A stretch of DNA of 64,000 nt, from the NCBI GenBank assembly GCA_018881555.1, contig JACAXG010000009.1, positions 254,601 to 318,600 on the forward strand, written 5' to 3'. Origin of the DNA: Amblyornis subalaris (taxonomy: Eukaryota; Chordata; Aves; Passeriformes; Ptilonorhynchidae). How positions within the stretch are numbered: position 1 is the stretch's first letter; each line of letters starts with the position of its first letter. The notes below the pieces were generated by a model. The model had not been told where the DNA came from and did not search any database. It was given only the letters and a program-made list of their open reading frames with translations. A program made the translations under genes and the position numbers. Below, piece after piece: positions 41,471 to 54,000 of this stretch.

Positions 41471-43634
41471 ATATGGCCAGATTCCATCCACTTCCATCAC
41501 AGTAGAAATGCATAATCTTCTGATGAGACACCACAGTTTCAGGACTAAACAGCCTTCTGAGAATACAGGTGCTGAACAAGGAGTGGAAAAGCCAAAGGGA
41601 AGTCAACTGCATCCTGTTTGCCTCTCTCAGATCTCCTGAACACACATGCTCATGCACTCAGGCAGACTATTTTCATTGGTCATAGACTTAGTGCTTAAAT
41701 AAAAGATTATATTCATTATGTGAGTGTTATTAGAGGATGCTTCATTTTATTCTCACCTTCACAACTACTGGCAATCTGCCTGTCTCAGGTGGCTCTGTGC
41801 CAGGCCCAGCAGGCTGTTGGATTTATTGCCTACAATCACCACTTTTGTCCAGATTTATCACACCTCACTATGACCATTAGGACCCTTGATTACCTCTTCA
41901 TCTTCACTGGTTTGAATCATGACTTTGATGTATAATATCTCCTCAAGCAAGGACATTTCCCCTCCAACAGCAATTCTGAATGGTACACAAACAACTGGAA
42001 ATATCCCATCAGCTTTTTCAGATGCACAGAGTTTGTGACAAGGCTTTTATTTTCAAGAATATCAAGGAGGTTTTTTTCTGATGATTATTCCATTCCATCT
42101 AGTAGCCATCACGGTTATATCTATGTAATCCAGATCCTGGACAACAGTCTTAAATGCTGAACACTAAAGGGAGCAGGAACTTAGCTGGAAACCTCTTTAT
42201 TGAATCTTCAGACAAAAATCTCCCTTACTGTCACTTGTGCTTCAATGGAAGCATCTGAAAAGCTCCCCTACCATTGTTGGTTAGCTTTCAAGTGAGCAAC
42301 AGGAAAAACCAGACCGATTCTGGTATATTGAGGCTACTGTTTTTCCCACTGACTTTGGGCTGTTGCAGTTTTTCCTTGTATTTCCTTGTCTTCCTAAAGT
42401 CCCCTTTTTCCTCTTGCTCACCTTGTCTCTGCTTGGAGCAGACATTAGGTGTGTTTGCCCTATATTTAGACAACATGCATTAACAATCCACGCTAGACCA
42501 TACCTATGTATCTAATGATAGCAGTACAGTGAAAACAGTTCTTGATTCTTGGGCCCAGAGTACAGGGGCAACAGGTGAGCTCAGTCACATTGCCTGAAAG
42601 AGCTTGTCCTCCTGCCCTGCACACCAAAAATCTCCAGAGTCATGGTTGGTGAACTAGCTGTGAGCACAGGTAAATGCAGGCACAGTGCTCACGGAAGAAG
42701 GGGTCTGGAGGCATCACATTTCCCACCACAGGAAGCAGCGCTAGCACAGCTGATACCAGCCTGGCAAATTCACCTCTGGTAAGAAGCAAAACTGTAGGAA
42801 ATATCACAGCATGACATCTAATGAACTTTAGTTCCTTCACTCTGCCCGCTTTAACTCCCTACTCTTCTCTTTGAGCTGTAGAATTCCCTGCCTCTCTCTT
42901 GCTTCAGTGAGGCCCACGGGTTAAAAGATTCCACACTTTACCTACAGCATCCCAAATAATTTTATTGTAGTTCTAAACACCTCTTCTGCTTTCGTTCCAT
43001 TCCTACTTTCCTAGCCTGAAAAATTCTTAAGTATCTGCCTTCCCCATAACTCTAAACAGTCACACAGAGGAAGTCTGTAATGGCAATTGCCCTGTCAGAT
43101 GGAATAAAGATTACAACTGATGGATAAGGAAGAGGTTCAAACAGCAAAATTGTAGTAATGAGTCCACCCAGTAGCCTGCATTTTCTTAGTTTGCTTGCTA
43201 CTTGGATCCTAACAGCCACCAGACCACCTGTTTTCTGTCACTGCAGCTCAGCTGTTGTTCACAAATTTCAAATGTTTGTGCCAGTAATTAAATTGTGCCA
43301 GCAAAGCACTATTAAATTTAGTTATTGCAGAAAGGAGCTAAAATAATTTCTCAGATCTGAGTGGATCATCAATGTGTTTTTGAACATAATGAAAATGAGA
43401 ATTGGGTCAGCAGGAGGAAGAGGAGACGTCAATTAAAAAATATATCTATACTGGAGTCTCAAAAGCCATTAACATTGATTTCAATCCAGGACATAGGGCC
43501 CGGCTGGCAAAAAGCATTGAAGAACAATTAAAGAGGATTTTTTTTTCCCTGCAGCAGAATACCATAACAGAGCTTCAAGAAGTGGAAGTAAATAGGATTT
43601 AAGCACTCCAGAGAGCTATAAAGGGTTATGGGAA
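41471..43634. other. Unassigned intergenic DNA
   Basis: Nothing recognised. The region 43380-43660 has the look of slowly evolving non-coding sequence (see findings), which cannot be confirmed here. Confidence 0.5.
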
Positions 43635-43657
43635 GCTGTTGCTGCTGCTGCTGCTGC
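43635..43657. repeat. (CTG)n trinucleotide repeat
   Basis: GCTGTT followed by about five perfect GCT/CTG units. Short microsatellite, not in a recognisable coding frame. Confidence 0.9.
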
Positions 43658-45133
43658 TTTTGTTTGGTATCCTTTCATATTTTTATTTGCATTTTTAAAG
43701 TTGAATATTTTCTTTTAAGGGACAGGAATGTAGGACTGGAGCTGGAATTCATTCTGACCCTTCAAGCTGTTCTCACAGGCTCATCACTGCATTGAAGCAT
43801 TGTGAGAGTTTATGTTGCTGAAGATGATACAGTCAGAGAGGTTCCTCATCTGAATCCTGTTCAGGTAGGGGTGGTAACACAGACTGGCTTGGTTTAACTA
43901 TGGTTTGCTGTTTGTAATATCCCCGCCATAAATAATGTAACTATTCTATTCTCGAGTCAAAAATGTGTCACTTCTGAGTCAGCCCAGTCGTGTGAAGACT
44001 ATAGATGATACAGATGAACTTCATTCACCTTCCTGCAAATAAGCCTTACTTCCTCCTCTTTATTTTCAGGTCTGCATGGTTTGCTCTGAATGACCCAAAC
44101 AGCATCAACTTTTCATTAAAAAATCAGTCACAGAGCTAATATATGGCCATAAGAACTTTGTTGCAGACTGGATCTAAAAAGATTTTTGGGTCTGCTAGCA
44201 ACAGTTCTTCTGCTTTTGTCCTTGAAGGATTTTCAAAATTTCAGCTACACATCTACCAAGGTTAGTTTGGGGGTTTTTTTCAGTGTGGTGTGTGAATAAG
44301 AAAAGTTACATGATAAAGAACTGAACTAAAATTCAACCTCTGTAAAAATGGAAAATAATTATATGTTCCTCCCTCACATACTCTTGAATATATGGTTATA
44401 GCTCTGCTTTTGCATCTTTCATAGACTTTTTCTAATTTAACCCACTAATCCTGCAGAAAACTCTCCAGGTTCAAGAGTTTCTCTTCTTTGTTAATTTGCA
44501 AGGGTGGTTTTTTTTTCCCTTCAGCTAACGAGTTGACTGCTCACAGAGTGGTCCAGTAAGTACCAAGCTTCCATATGGTGAGAAATGGGGGAGAGAGGCA
44601 GAGGGCTGCAGTAGAACCTCTTATTGGCAGCAGCATACAACTACTTTGTCCCAGAGATATTGAGTAACATATCTGTGAGCATTTGTGACGATATTATTTC
44701 TGACAACCTTCTTGAAAATGAACCAATTCCTTACATAGCCATGCTTGAAGAGCTGGACTGAAAATTCTACAAATACCCACCAAGAAACTTATGTTTTTAT
44801 ATTCCAAGTTTGCAACTTTTTCCCCAAATGCATATTTCACTATTTGTGATAACATTCACTTTTTTAATTCAAGTTTTTGTACAGGGCTTTCCAAAGAGCT
44901 TTAGATATCAGGGCAGCTTCATTGCCCCTGTGGGATATAGACATTCAAAGGGAACACTGAGAGCAATATTGTGATTTCCTGACCATTTCGTATGTCCCCC
45001 AAATCCTTCTGCAGTGTATGGAGCTGTTCTGCTTAGCAGCACTCCCATACATTTTCACCACTGTCATGCACTCTGTCTGCTTTTCTGGAAGTAATTCTGA
45101 GAAGACTGATCTCAGAATATTTTGATTCATACA
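43658..45133. other. Unassigned intergenic DNA
   Basis: Nothing recognised up to the target duplication of the next LTR. Confidence 0.5.
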
Positions 45134-45138
45134 TCTAG

Positions 45139-45463
45139 TGTAGCCCTGCATTTTGCAGTTCTTTAGTTGTGCAGTGTTTTTAGTTCGGCAAATAGTTTCT
45201 CACACACTTTTGTATAAACATGACTTTGTTGACCTAACCGGCACACATGTTATGAATTCCTAACCTATATAATAGACAATTCTATTGACCAGTGGACAGC
45301 AGGAGGTGGCATTCCTATCCTCCAATTCACGGTGGTTTCTGAAAACATATAAGTAAAGTTAGGGCAGAGGCCGGCTCGCTCTCCTTCCTTCCTTTTGGCC
45401 TCTGCCTGTTGGTGAACCCTGACAGCTGTCTCCGTGTGCTTATTCGAACCCGAAAACTACACA
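45139..45463 (+). mobile_element. Short solo LTR (325 bp)
   Basis: The segment starts TGTAGCCCTGC and ends AAACTACACA. It is flanked by the exact 5-bp repeat TCTAG (45134-45138 and 45464-45468). The match extends to ACATCTAG on the left because the LTR itself ends in ACA. A TATAAG at 45348-45353 lies about 110 bp before the 3' end and is followed by a GC-richer R/U5-like segment. The compact size and short U5 recall alpharetrovirus-type or related avian LTRs, but I cannot assign a family. No internal retroviral sequence adjoins it. Confidence 0.75.
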
Positions 45464-45468
45464 TCTAG

Positions 45469-47464
45469 AAATTTAGTAATCCCTAAGAAATAGCATATAC
45501 ACCACTTGTTTTTTTGTACCCTACTTCAAGAGTCTAAGTGAACTTTAAGCCATTCATTGATATTTGATGGGCTATCATTCACAAGGAGGGAAGGTTTGTA
45601 TTCTTCCTAAACGTATTGTGCTCAAGCTGGAAAAATAAGAACAAAGCAATTCTGTATGTCCACTAAGCATGGGTTTGGTTGGCACATTATTAGCTCTAAT
45701 CCCACTAATTAGTGGAAACCAGCTGTTTAAAGGCTGAGCATTCTGTTCTGTGCACAAGACAAAACTCGAAAACATTCTAGTGCTGTATCAGGCACACAGG
45801 TTAGCTAATTTATGTGTGCCAAATCAAGTTACCCATCAGAACCATAATAGCTTTCTTCTCTGAAAATAGTGATTTACTTCATTCAGAGACAAATGTATTT
45901 TAAGACATTATTATTGCTTATGTTGGAAGTAGTGATCAGAAAGTGACATCCTGATCAGAGCTATTGTTGGTCCAAGACTTGAGAGCTGGCAGCCAAACAT
46001 CTTCTGGGGGTCACTTTACTTTCTTCCATTTTTTTTCCATTGGCTGTGAGAAACCCAGCAAACAGTGTTTAAGGAACACTGCAAAACTCATAGCTCTTGC
46101 CAGATTGTTGTCTGTAGGTATGAAAATGTGAGGTAGTTGTTATTTATGTGCCTAATTATTTCATATGAGTAGTGTAGTTAAAAAATATGTATATCCTGAG
46201 ATGCACATTCAGGTCATTTAAAAAAAACCCAACAATTGAAATGCAGTTGTAGTTTTGCAATGCAAACATTTCCTGACATCTGCCCGGGGGATACATTTGC
46301 GCCTTTATATTACCTAAAATGTTTCCCTGTACTTGCAGGAATCCTGCATAAGATGCCCACTCCATCAAGTTGGCTTAAAAAATATTGAAAAAATTGGCCT
46401 AAGGTATTACACTGATATTCTTTCTTCTCTTTCTTAGATAAAAATCAACTGTGATATCACTACTGTCTTCATTACACTGCGGGTCAGTCAGTAGCACACT
46501 GCATGTAGCTGTTAGATACTGTTGGGAAACAAAATTAATTGTCCATAAAATGGACAATTGCAGCATGAACAGAAGAAGGTGGAAAATAGGGCTACAGATC
46601 TTGACGAAAATACCACACTTTGGCCATCACGTTGAAAATTAATTTTACTGGAGTATGACTACAATTGTGAGCAAAATTACTTGACAAATAGATGGCCCAG
46701 CAATTACTGTTTTGCCATTAAAATCTCATTAAAATTAAGTTCTCTTACAAAACAAAGAAGCATTTTGGTGCGGATTATATTTACCTAATATCATGGNGGG
46801 GTTCACCAGAGCAGCTGGAATTTAGCTCCTTTTGTTCACTTACATCTGCTTGCAGCACATTTTGGCATGATTCCTTATCTTGCATTTACACTGGTCTGAG
46901 AAGAGCAGATGAGAGATCTCTGAAACCTCTGGAGGAAAACAAATATGTTGATTAGTTAGTCCTGTTTTGTTTTACTGTCTGAAATTTTGGGAAGAACAAG
47001 GGAGTATTTTATTAACAATTTCCTAAGTTAATTCCTAGAATTTTTCTCTTTTGACTAAAATCAGAGGCTTAATTTGAAGCCAGTTGGCTTCATAATAATG
47101 ACTTGTATAGACCACCAAACTGGCCCACAATTCAGCTGTTGAAGTCATTCTATTTCTGTAAGTATTTGTTCAGATAAATAAATTCACTTTTAAACTCCTC
47201 TCAAGTTCTTTTGCACAGAAATTCCTTCATGTGGAATTTGAGAGTAAGTCCGGAATGAAGGAAGGGACATGGGAATATTTGCCCTTCACTTCTTCTGGAA
47301 AAATGAAATCTCATAAGGCCTCAGGCTCAAAGGTAGAACATATGTTAACCCTTTGATCAGAGGACTAAAATATCATTGAGTGTTCAAATATAACCCCATC
47401 AGGACAGAACCAAGGTGTCACAAGTTTGACAGGCTGTAACTGGATGAAAGTTTTGGACCAATGG
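45469..47464. other. Unassigned intergenic DNA with one perfect hairpin
   Basis: No gene or repeat family recognised. A perfect 9-bp inverted repeat with a 5-nt loop lies at 46537-46559 (see findings). Confidence 0.5.
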
Positions 47465-47469
47465 ACAGT

Positions 47470-48629
47470 TGTTTTCGCCCNGTGAAAATTTGCATATTTT
47501 CTCAGAAGAGACGGCAGAAGATCATCCATCTTAAACTCCCCTGCCACAGGGGTGGTGGCGCTTTGGGCTTCGGTCCGAGCTGTTGCCAACCTCAGCCCCA
47601 CCGGCCCCAGCGAGCGGTGGCCGAAAAGCTGTGGCCGCCAGGAAAGGACACTTCACGCCAGCAGCTATAAAACCCCTGTGAACTGCTGCCAGCCTGCGGC
47701 GAGTTGTGGCGTGGGGTTTTCCCTGCCGCTGCTGCAGTTCATGCTAATTTAGGCAGGAAAATCACTATGCCGCCGGCAATCAGCACACCCGAGACTGCAT
47801 GCCGCTAGAGCTATGGTGAGGATTTACCAAGATCAAATCCTCCAGGCAGATCCAGACTCTCTTCCAAGTTAGAGAGAACAGAAAGATGCAACCGTATGAA
47901 GAGTTAATATGGCGGCACCACGAGGAAGGAGCTAACATGGTGGCTTCAAGGTCAGCAAGAGAGAGAGAATAGAGACACCGAGTGCTTGCACTGAATTTCT
48001 CCTGCAAGCTGTGGTGAGAGCCGTAATGTAACAGACTATGTCCTGTATAATCCATTTGAAGTATAATCTGGGGGGATGTGTTATAGCCTGAGAAGGGCTG
48101 CTCACGCCAGGACATACGTATTTTGTGGGGCTTGGTGAAGATTGAAGAAAGACTTTTTTTTATTTCCAGACTGGAATAACTCATCCTTAAAAAGACTCAC
48201 NCNATGGACCTTCTTGTAACCCCATGCTAGTAGTTGCGAAAAGACTGCGAGTGTTTTGTGGGAGAGGGAATGGTTTTACCTTGCGAGCAGCATTCCGGGC
48301 AGGAGCTGCAACCATGGTTTTTATGAAGTTATGGCAGAAGAAACTCTTTTCCATAAGCACAAAAACTCTCAAAAACCCCATGTTTGTCTCCCGTTATGTG
48401 GTCAGTGGGAAGTGGGAAGGTATTGGGAGTAGAAGATTATGTGTATGTTATGCCATAATATTTTTATTAGTAGTATTCTTTTTATTCTCAGTTATCTTAG
48501 TAAATAAACTATTTTATTACTTTAAATTTTTGGAGCCTGTTTTTGCTTAAATCCTCTCAAGAACAATTCTTCTGGTGATCTGGAAATTCTCCAGGCTAAC
48601 CAATGACACAANGTCAAATCAAATGTTCA
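47470..48629 (+). mobile_element. Probable LTR with CpG-rich core, ends uncertain
   Basis: A GC- and CpG-rich patch (about 47545-47800) contains TATAAAA at 47666-47672. An AT-rich tail holds AATAAA at 48504-48509. This mirrors the layout of the LTR at 4472-5549. The proposed ends, TGTTTTCG and AAATGTTCA, are flanked by the repeat ACAGT (47465-47469 and 48630-48634). I reached these ends after trying several alternatives, so the match is weaker evidence than usual. The TATA-to-poly(A) distance of about 840 bp is long for one LTR, so two overlapping elements or a composite are possible. Uncalled bases at 47481, 48201, 48203 and 48612 fit a repeat. Confidence 0.5.
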
Positions 48630-48634
48630 ACAGT

Positions 48635-51033
48635 CAGTGCTAGAAGACAAAAAATGGTTTTAGGAATCATGAGTAGTCAGGTTTGGAAGATACCTGCATG
48701 ACTTGTAACATTGCCTGATTTTACACAAGCAGAACCAAGCATTGAATAAATCAGTTTGAGGATAGCAATTATATTTGTGAGCACAAGTCTCATGTGCACA
48801 GCTAAATTTGTATGTTCAACATGTGTTGCCCTTAAAAGTGCAAATGCTAAAAGGGAGCCATTTCTAAAATACAAAATTTCCAGAATATGGATTTACTGTC
48901 AGCTAGAAAGGATGCTCTCATAGGGGAACCACTGGGAAGGGTAGCAAGGGAATTTGAACAGCCACATCAGATGGGTGGACTTAAAGATCCAAGGGGAATT
49001 TATCATTTGAACCTATCCCTATGCAAACTGCACCTGGACTTAATAAATAAGTTATATCTGAAAATAGACCATCTTTAATTTTTTTCCCCTTGTAAAATTC
49101 CAAATTTCCTTGACTTAATGATACAGCCTCCCTCAGGCTTTTCAACATCTTGGCAGCAAGCAAAATACTGTGCACTATCTTGTACTTGCCATACCCAAGC
49201 CATTAGTTCATAACCCTCTGTTTCCAGACAAATCCCTGAGCATCCCATTCATCTCAGGCACTGGCTGCAAAATGCTTGCCTTGTTAGTGCACTTCCAGAC
49301 CCTGCATTTGTCTACCCCACTTCCTTCTTCCACTGGTTTAACTCCAGCTTCCTCTGACCCTCTGCATAATCTCTTGCCATCTGCAACAGCCTTCTGGTAT
49401 CTCCCTGCCTCATCAACTCTCCATCCCTTTTCAAATCTCATCTGCAAATATTTCTTCATTCCCCTGCCTGCACCTCTTAACTTCTTCCACTCCCTTCTCT
49501 CTGTTATTGGCCTTTATCACTCTTTAATAGGTTCTATAGGGAGCATCTTTCTGTCTCTGTTGGTCTGTAATTTATATGGTATAATATCTATGGTCTTGTA
49601 TTATTTAAACTTGTAAAGCATTTTAGGATAACGGCTCACATGAAAGGAGTGATGAAACAAACTTGCATTGAATTATTGGTAGATTGTTAAACTGGGCTTG
49701 TTCTATAGCCATCTCTTTTCTTAGTTTTTCTTTTTTTGTCTTTTCCTTTCCCTTCACAAAATGACCCAGAAATTTTATCTGAGTCTTGAGTAAGCACCTC
49801 CTTCTAACTGAACAGTGGTAGCTTCATAGAGTAAAATATGGATGATTGGTAGGGTCTAAAAGCAATGCTGTCTAGGACACCTCAAAAAAGAATGAAACTT
49901 TGAAACAGAGGTCACCAAAAGAAAATGGGAAAAATATTTAATGTAATTCTCAGAGGCTTATGGCCTTGGATAATCAAAGTGTGTAGTCACATTCCTGGGG
50001 ACAGAGAAAGAAGAAAGCAGCAGGAGGCTATGGCAGCAAGATCTGTTAACTTGCAGATATACCAGCATCACAGACGTTAAAAGCACTAAGGAAATATGAG
50101 GAGTACAAATCTCTTCCTTCTTCCTATGGTCATGTTTGAGGAGTATTGTGAAGATGCCAATGTTTCCAAAGTACAATAGCCACCTGACAGATTTTATGTC
50201 CAGAGTATTAGCCAAAAATTTTGGAGTCATATTATTTGCCACAGCAGTGTCAGGCCTTTAATAAGTTGGCAAAGGGTTTTACAGAATGGAGGAAGATGCC
50301 AAATGGGAATGAAACTTATGAATGAATCTTGTCATTCTGGTCAACTGAACAACCCATCTGGATAATTACAAAGCAACGGCAAAGGCAGTCAGGCAGAATA
50401 ATTTTAAAATATATCTTAAATTTATTCTTTTAATTTTCTTTTCAATTCTTTCTTCATGAATTGCATAGATATGAATATAAGTCATCCATTAAAGTAGATC
50501 TTCAAAGTCTTTCATCAAATTATTATTTTAAGTCTCCATTTTCATTTTGCCTTTCTGTTTCTCTCTCATGCGCTTTCTTTATTTTTTTTTTTTGTTTCCT
50601 TTCATTTTGCTTGCAATTACCTGTGTGAAACTTATTTATATGTTTAATTTACTTTATGATTACAGGTACATTCTCATACTCTCCAGTAATTAACTCTGGA
50701 GTAGGATGTGATTGGCATAGGTAATGATGGCTAGCCTCAACAGAAGAGTCTGCAGTTCTCTCCTTTCCTGAGAAATTACATTCAAAGCTTCACAATAAAA
50801 GGGAGGAAGGTCATCTTTGTCTACAGCCCAGTTTTTATTGTAGGTTATAATCTGGTCTTCAGCAGAAGGAAGTCATTGCAACTTTGGGTTACTGGAAGTG
50901 AAATACAATGTCTAAAGAGCTCCTTGCTATTTCTTATGTACTGCCTTTCCTGCACTGTTAATATTGCGGAATATTTTATGGCCACTTTATGTTCTGCAGG
51001 TAAATGAGATGTTATGAGATGCTCAGGGAAACT
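48635..51033. other. Unassigned intergenic DNA, possible old repeat at 49100-49640
   Basis: No gene recognised. The stretch 49200-49640 is pyrimidine-rich on the plus strand and ends with GTAAAGCATTTTAGGATAA, reminiscent of the 3' tails of some ancient amniote retroposons. I cannot name a family. Confidence 0.4.
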
Positions 51034-51061
51034 AAAAAAAAAAAAAAAATTAAAAAAAAAA
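51034..51061. repeat. Poly(A) run
   Basis: About 16 A, then TT, then 10 or more A. No recognisable retrocopy lies immediately upstream, so I do not call it a processed pseudogene tail. Confidence 0.85.
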
Positions 51062-54000
51062 TCTCTCATCAAGGTAACATTTCTAGAAAGAAGAGTGTAG
51101 GAGTAAAGTGTGAAAAGACAAAACTGGAGCCAAAGAGAATATTTGAGCAAAACATACTCTGAGATTTGTTGTATTAATGTAAAGAAGGTTAAGAGTTATC
51201 CCACTATGAAATTTGTGTCCACAGTCAAGGGGTGGAGAAAACAGCACCGTTGGCTGTACCTGGTAGCTGCTAGAGAGGAACATGAGAGGAGGGAGCAGGT
51301 AGGGAAATAGAAGGGAAATGTAGACTGATGTAAAGGAATTTAGGCCATTTAAGCCAAATACAAACTCAGCCAAAGTAAGTGAGAGACATGCCACTGTCTT
51401 GGCCGGTCCTGAATTCTGACCTGGCTGAGCTGCCCCATTTGTTGCAGGTGACAGGTCTCCTCACTCAGTGCTGGACTGCTGCTAAGGAGGGGCTAAACTG
51501 AATTTCCGTTTAGGAGAACTGTCTTCAATAAAATCAGGTGGGTTTTTTCCCATTTGGCAAATACATGCAATTAACAAAACAGCAATGATCTGGTATTTGC
51601 ATTCAGTGTTGCATGGAATAAATAGAGAAACTTCCTTGCTTATATCTCCAGACAAAGCACAGCCTAATCAGCACTACATCTTCTGAATTTGCATTTGAGG
51701 ACAAAGATGAAAGATTTTTTTAACAGTCATGTAGCAGAAGTTATGATACAACAGATTATAAATAGGGCTACACAATGGCTTGTTACAGATGAACTGCTGT
51801 TAGGACAAATTATTAGATGACATTTAACCTATGCTGGCATTTTTGTTTGCCCTTAGAACATCACCTAATTAAATGTGGATTTATTCTGACAAGCCAGATG
51901 GTTCTGTGGTTGCTGCAAGGAGTCATGACATACCAGATCTATTCCTGGCTCTGCCACTTATCTGTCCTGTGACCTTTGCAAATCACTTCACCTCTTTACA
52001 GCTCCAAATTCTATTTATGATACCAGAAGAAGAATGTGTTTTTTCACTGTGCAAAGGCTTTGCACAGTTCAGTGCATTAAGATCACTAGCTGCTCCACTG
52101 TTAATGAGAGGACAACAATTTAAGTTTGTGGAACTACATGATCAGCTGGCATTAACTGGCCCATCTCCCCTGACTTAAATGGACTCTGACTAATTCATAT
52201 TGTCCGAAGATTTGCCTTATTTTGTGCTCTCATTTAATTTGCAATCTGAATATTTCATTTGCTGAATTTTATCATTAAGGTCCCATTCTTTTATATTGTT
52301 TTTAAGGAGCTATTAACAAATTTATTCAGGGGTAATAAATCATTATGAAGTCATACAAATCAATGACTTGCTTGTTATTGCTGCTAATAGACACCTCACA
52401 TTTCAGCCATGTGTGCTTCCAAGTTTTATTAAAAGTAGTTATCTCTGTTATTTTAAATTTTGAAATTAGAAGTAATTTTAGCCTCTTCCCAAAATTCTTT
52501 TTTTATGTGATACTTTTATGCCTTTGAAATGTATGGTGTTCTTTTGCCTTCAAATTGGGGCATTTATCAGAACCAAGAAAACATGCAAACCTACCTGTAG
52601 AATTTTCTCAGGTTTTCCAAGAAATACCAAAGTTATTCAGTAAATATGACTGTTTTTTCATGAAAGAAGTCTGTACAGGAAGGTGCTGTTGTCACAAAAT
52701 GAAAGTAAAGCATTTGATTAAAAAATGCTCTCTATTCCTTTATACTTTGCTTTCCCCGAAAACTTGGGCTCAGGGATACTCCTTAGGATCAGACTAAATA
52801 TACAAGTCAGAAAGAGNTGATGCATTTGTGTCCTTCCTTACTCTTCTCACCTTCACCTCCTAAATTTCTATAGCTTTTACATACTTCAACATTTTGATGC
52901 ACATCTACAGAATATTTGTTTGATCTACAAACTTCATCAAACGACCAGCATCGCTCCAGCAATAAGTAGGTCCTTCAAAGTATTTTGTGTTAACTTCTTT
53001 GCAGCCCTTCCAGTAAAGATGCATGGACTGCAAAACAGAGGAAACTACTGTTTTTCCCATATTTTGTTCACGTTGGAACTTTCATTTGTCAATTTTAAAA
53101 GTAAAAATTTGCATATTTAATTATTTGCTTCTATAAATTCCACTTTCAATGCCATTGTGCATACATTTGGAACCCATGGTCTCTGAGGCATGTGATTAAT
53201 TGCTAACACTTTTCTCTTAAACTCTTTCTGTTGATTTATTTACTTGATAGAAGATGAAGGTGATATGGATGTGTCTTTTGAATCCCAAATAGCAATAGCA
53301 AAGTTGACCGTTTCTTGCAAATGCTTTCTGCCTTCCTGATGCCATGAATACTTGCTCTAACCTGTTCAATAACAGAAGCAATTTTAAAATAAATGTAAAG
53401 TGTAAGCACAACATATTATGGCACCACTGATGTGTATGAGATACCCGCAAGAACATGGCTCATTTTTTAACATATTGGATTGTAATTGGCTACTGGAACT
53501 TAAACTAGATAGAAATTGGCAGGATCAGTACCAGATGAGATATTTCTATCAGAAATCTCAGTGATTCGTCAAGGAGACATACGGCTACATTTCTTCAGGA
53601 GCCCAAGATGTATGATGGAGTTCTAATAATATCCCCAGGAATCCAGTTTTAACAGCTTGATTTAAAGCTCTTGGTAGGGAGTCTTTCCATCAGCACTACT
53701 GGGCTTTCAGTCAATATGCCCATTCCTCTAGAAAGTCTTCATTTACCCTGGACATAATACTAATGAGTCACCACTAGAACACTGGCACTGAGCCTAGGCA
53801 GCAGCATTTGGCTCTAGAACCCAATTTACCTCAAGATGATGGATGTGTAGATCTGGGGGTTTGACTCGAGCTCCTACTTGAAATATTATTCCTTATCATT
53901 CAACTGAGACTTAAAATTATTAAAAGATGGAAATCCCATGGCTTTCATTAACTATGCAATAGCACATGATCCCAATAACACTGAGATACTCTTTCTTGCA

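Noticed and set aside
45249..45463. LTR starting at TGTTATGAATTCC
   Set aside because: No consistent flanking repeat. The start at 45139 gives an exact TCTAG duplication.
48079..48629. Shorter LTR starting at TGTTATAGCC
   Set aside because: No target duplication was found for this start, whereas 47470 gives matching ACAGT flanks. It is kept only as an alternative.
51034..51061. Poly(A) run as the tail of a processed pseudogene
   Set aside because: No recognisable coding or mRNA-like sequence precedes it and no flanking duplication is evident.
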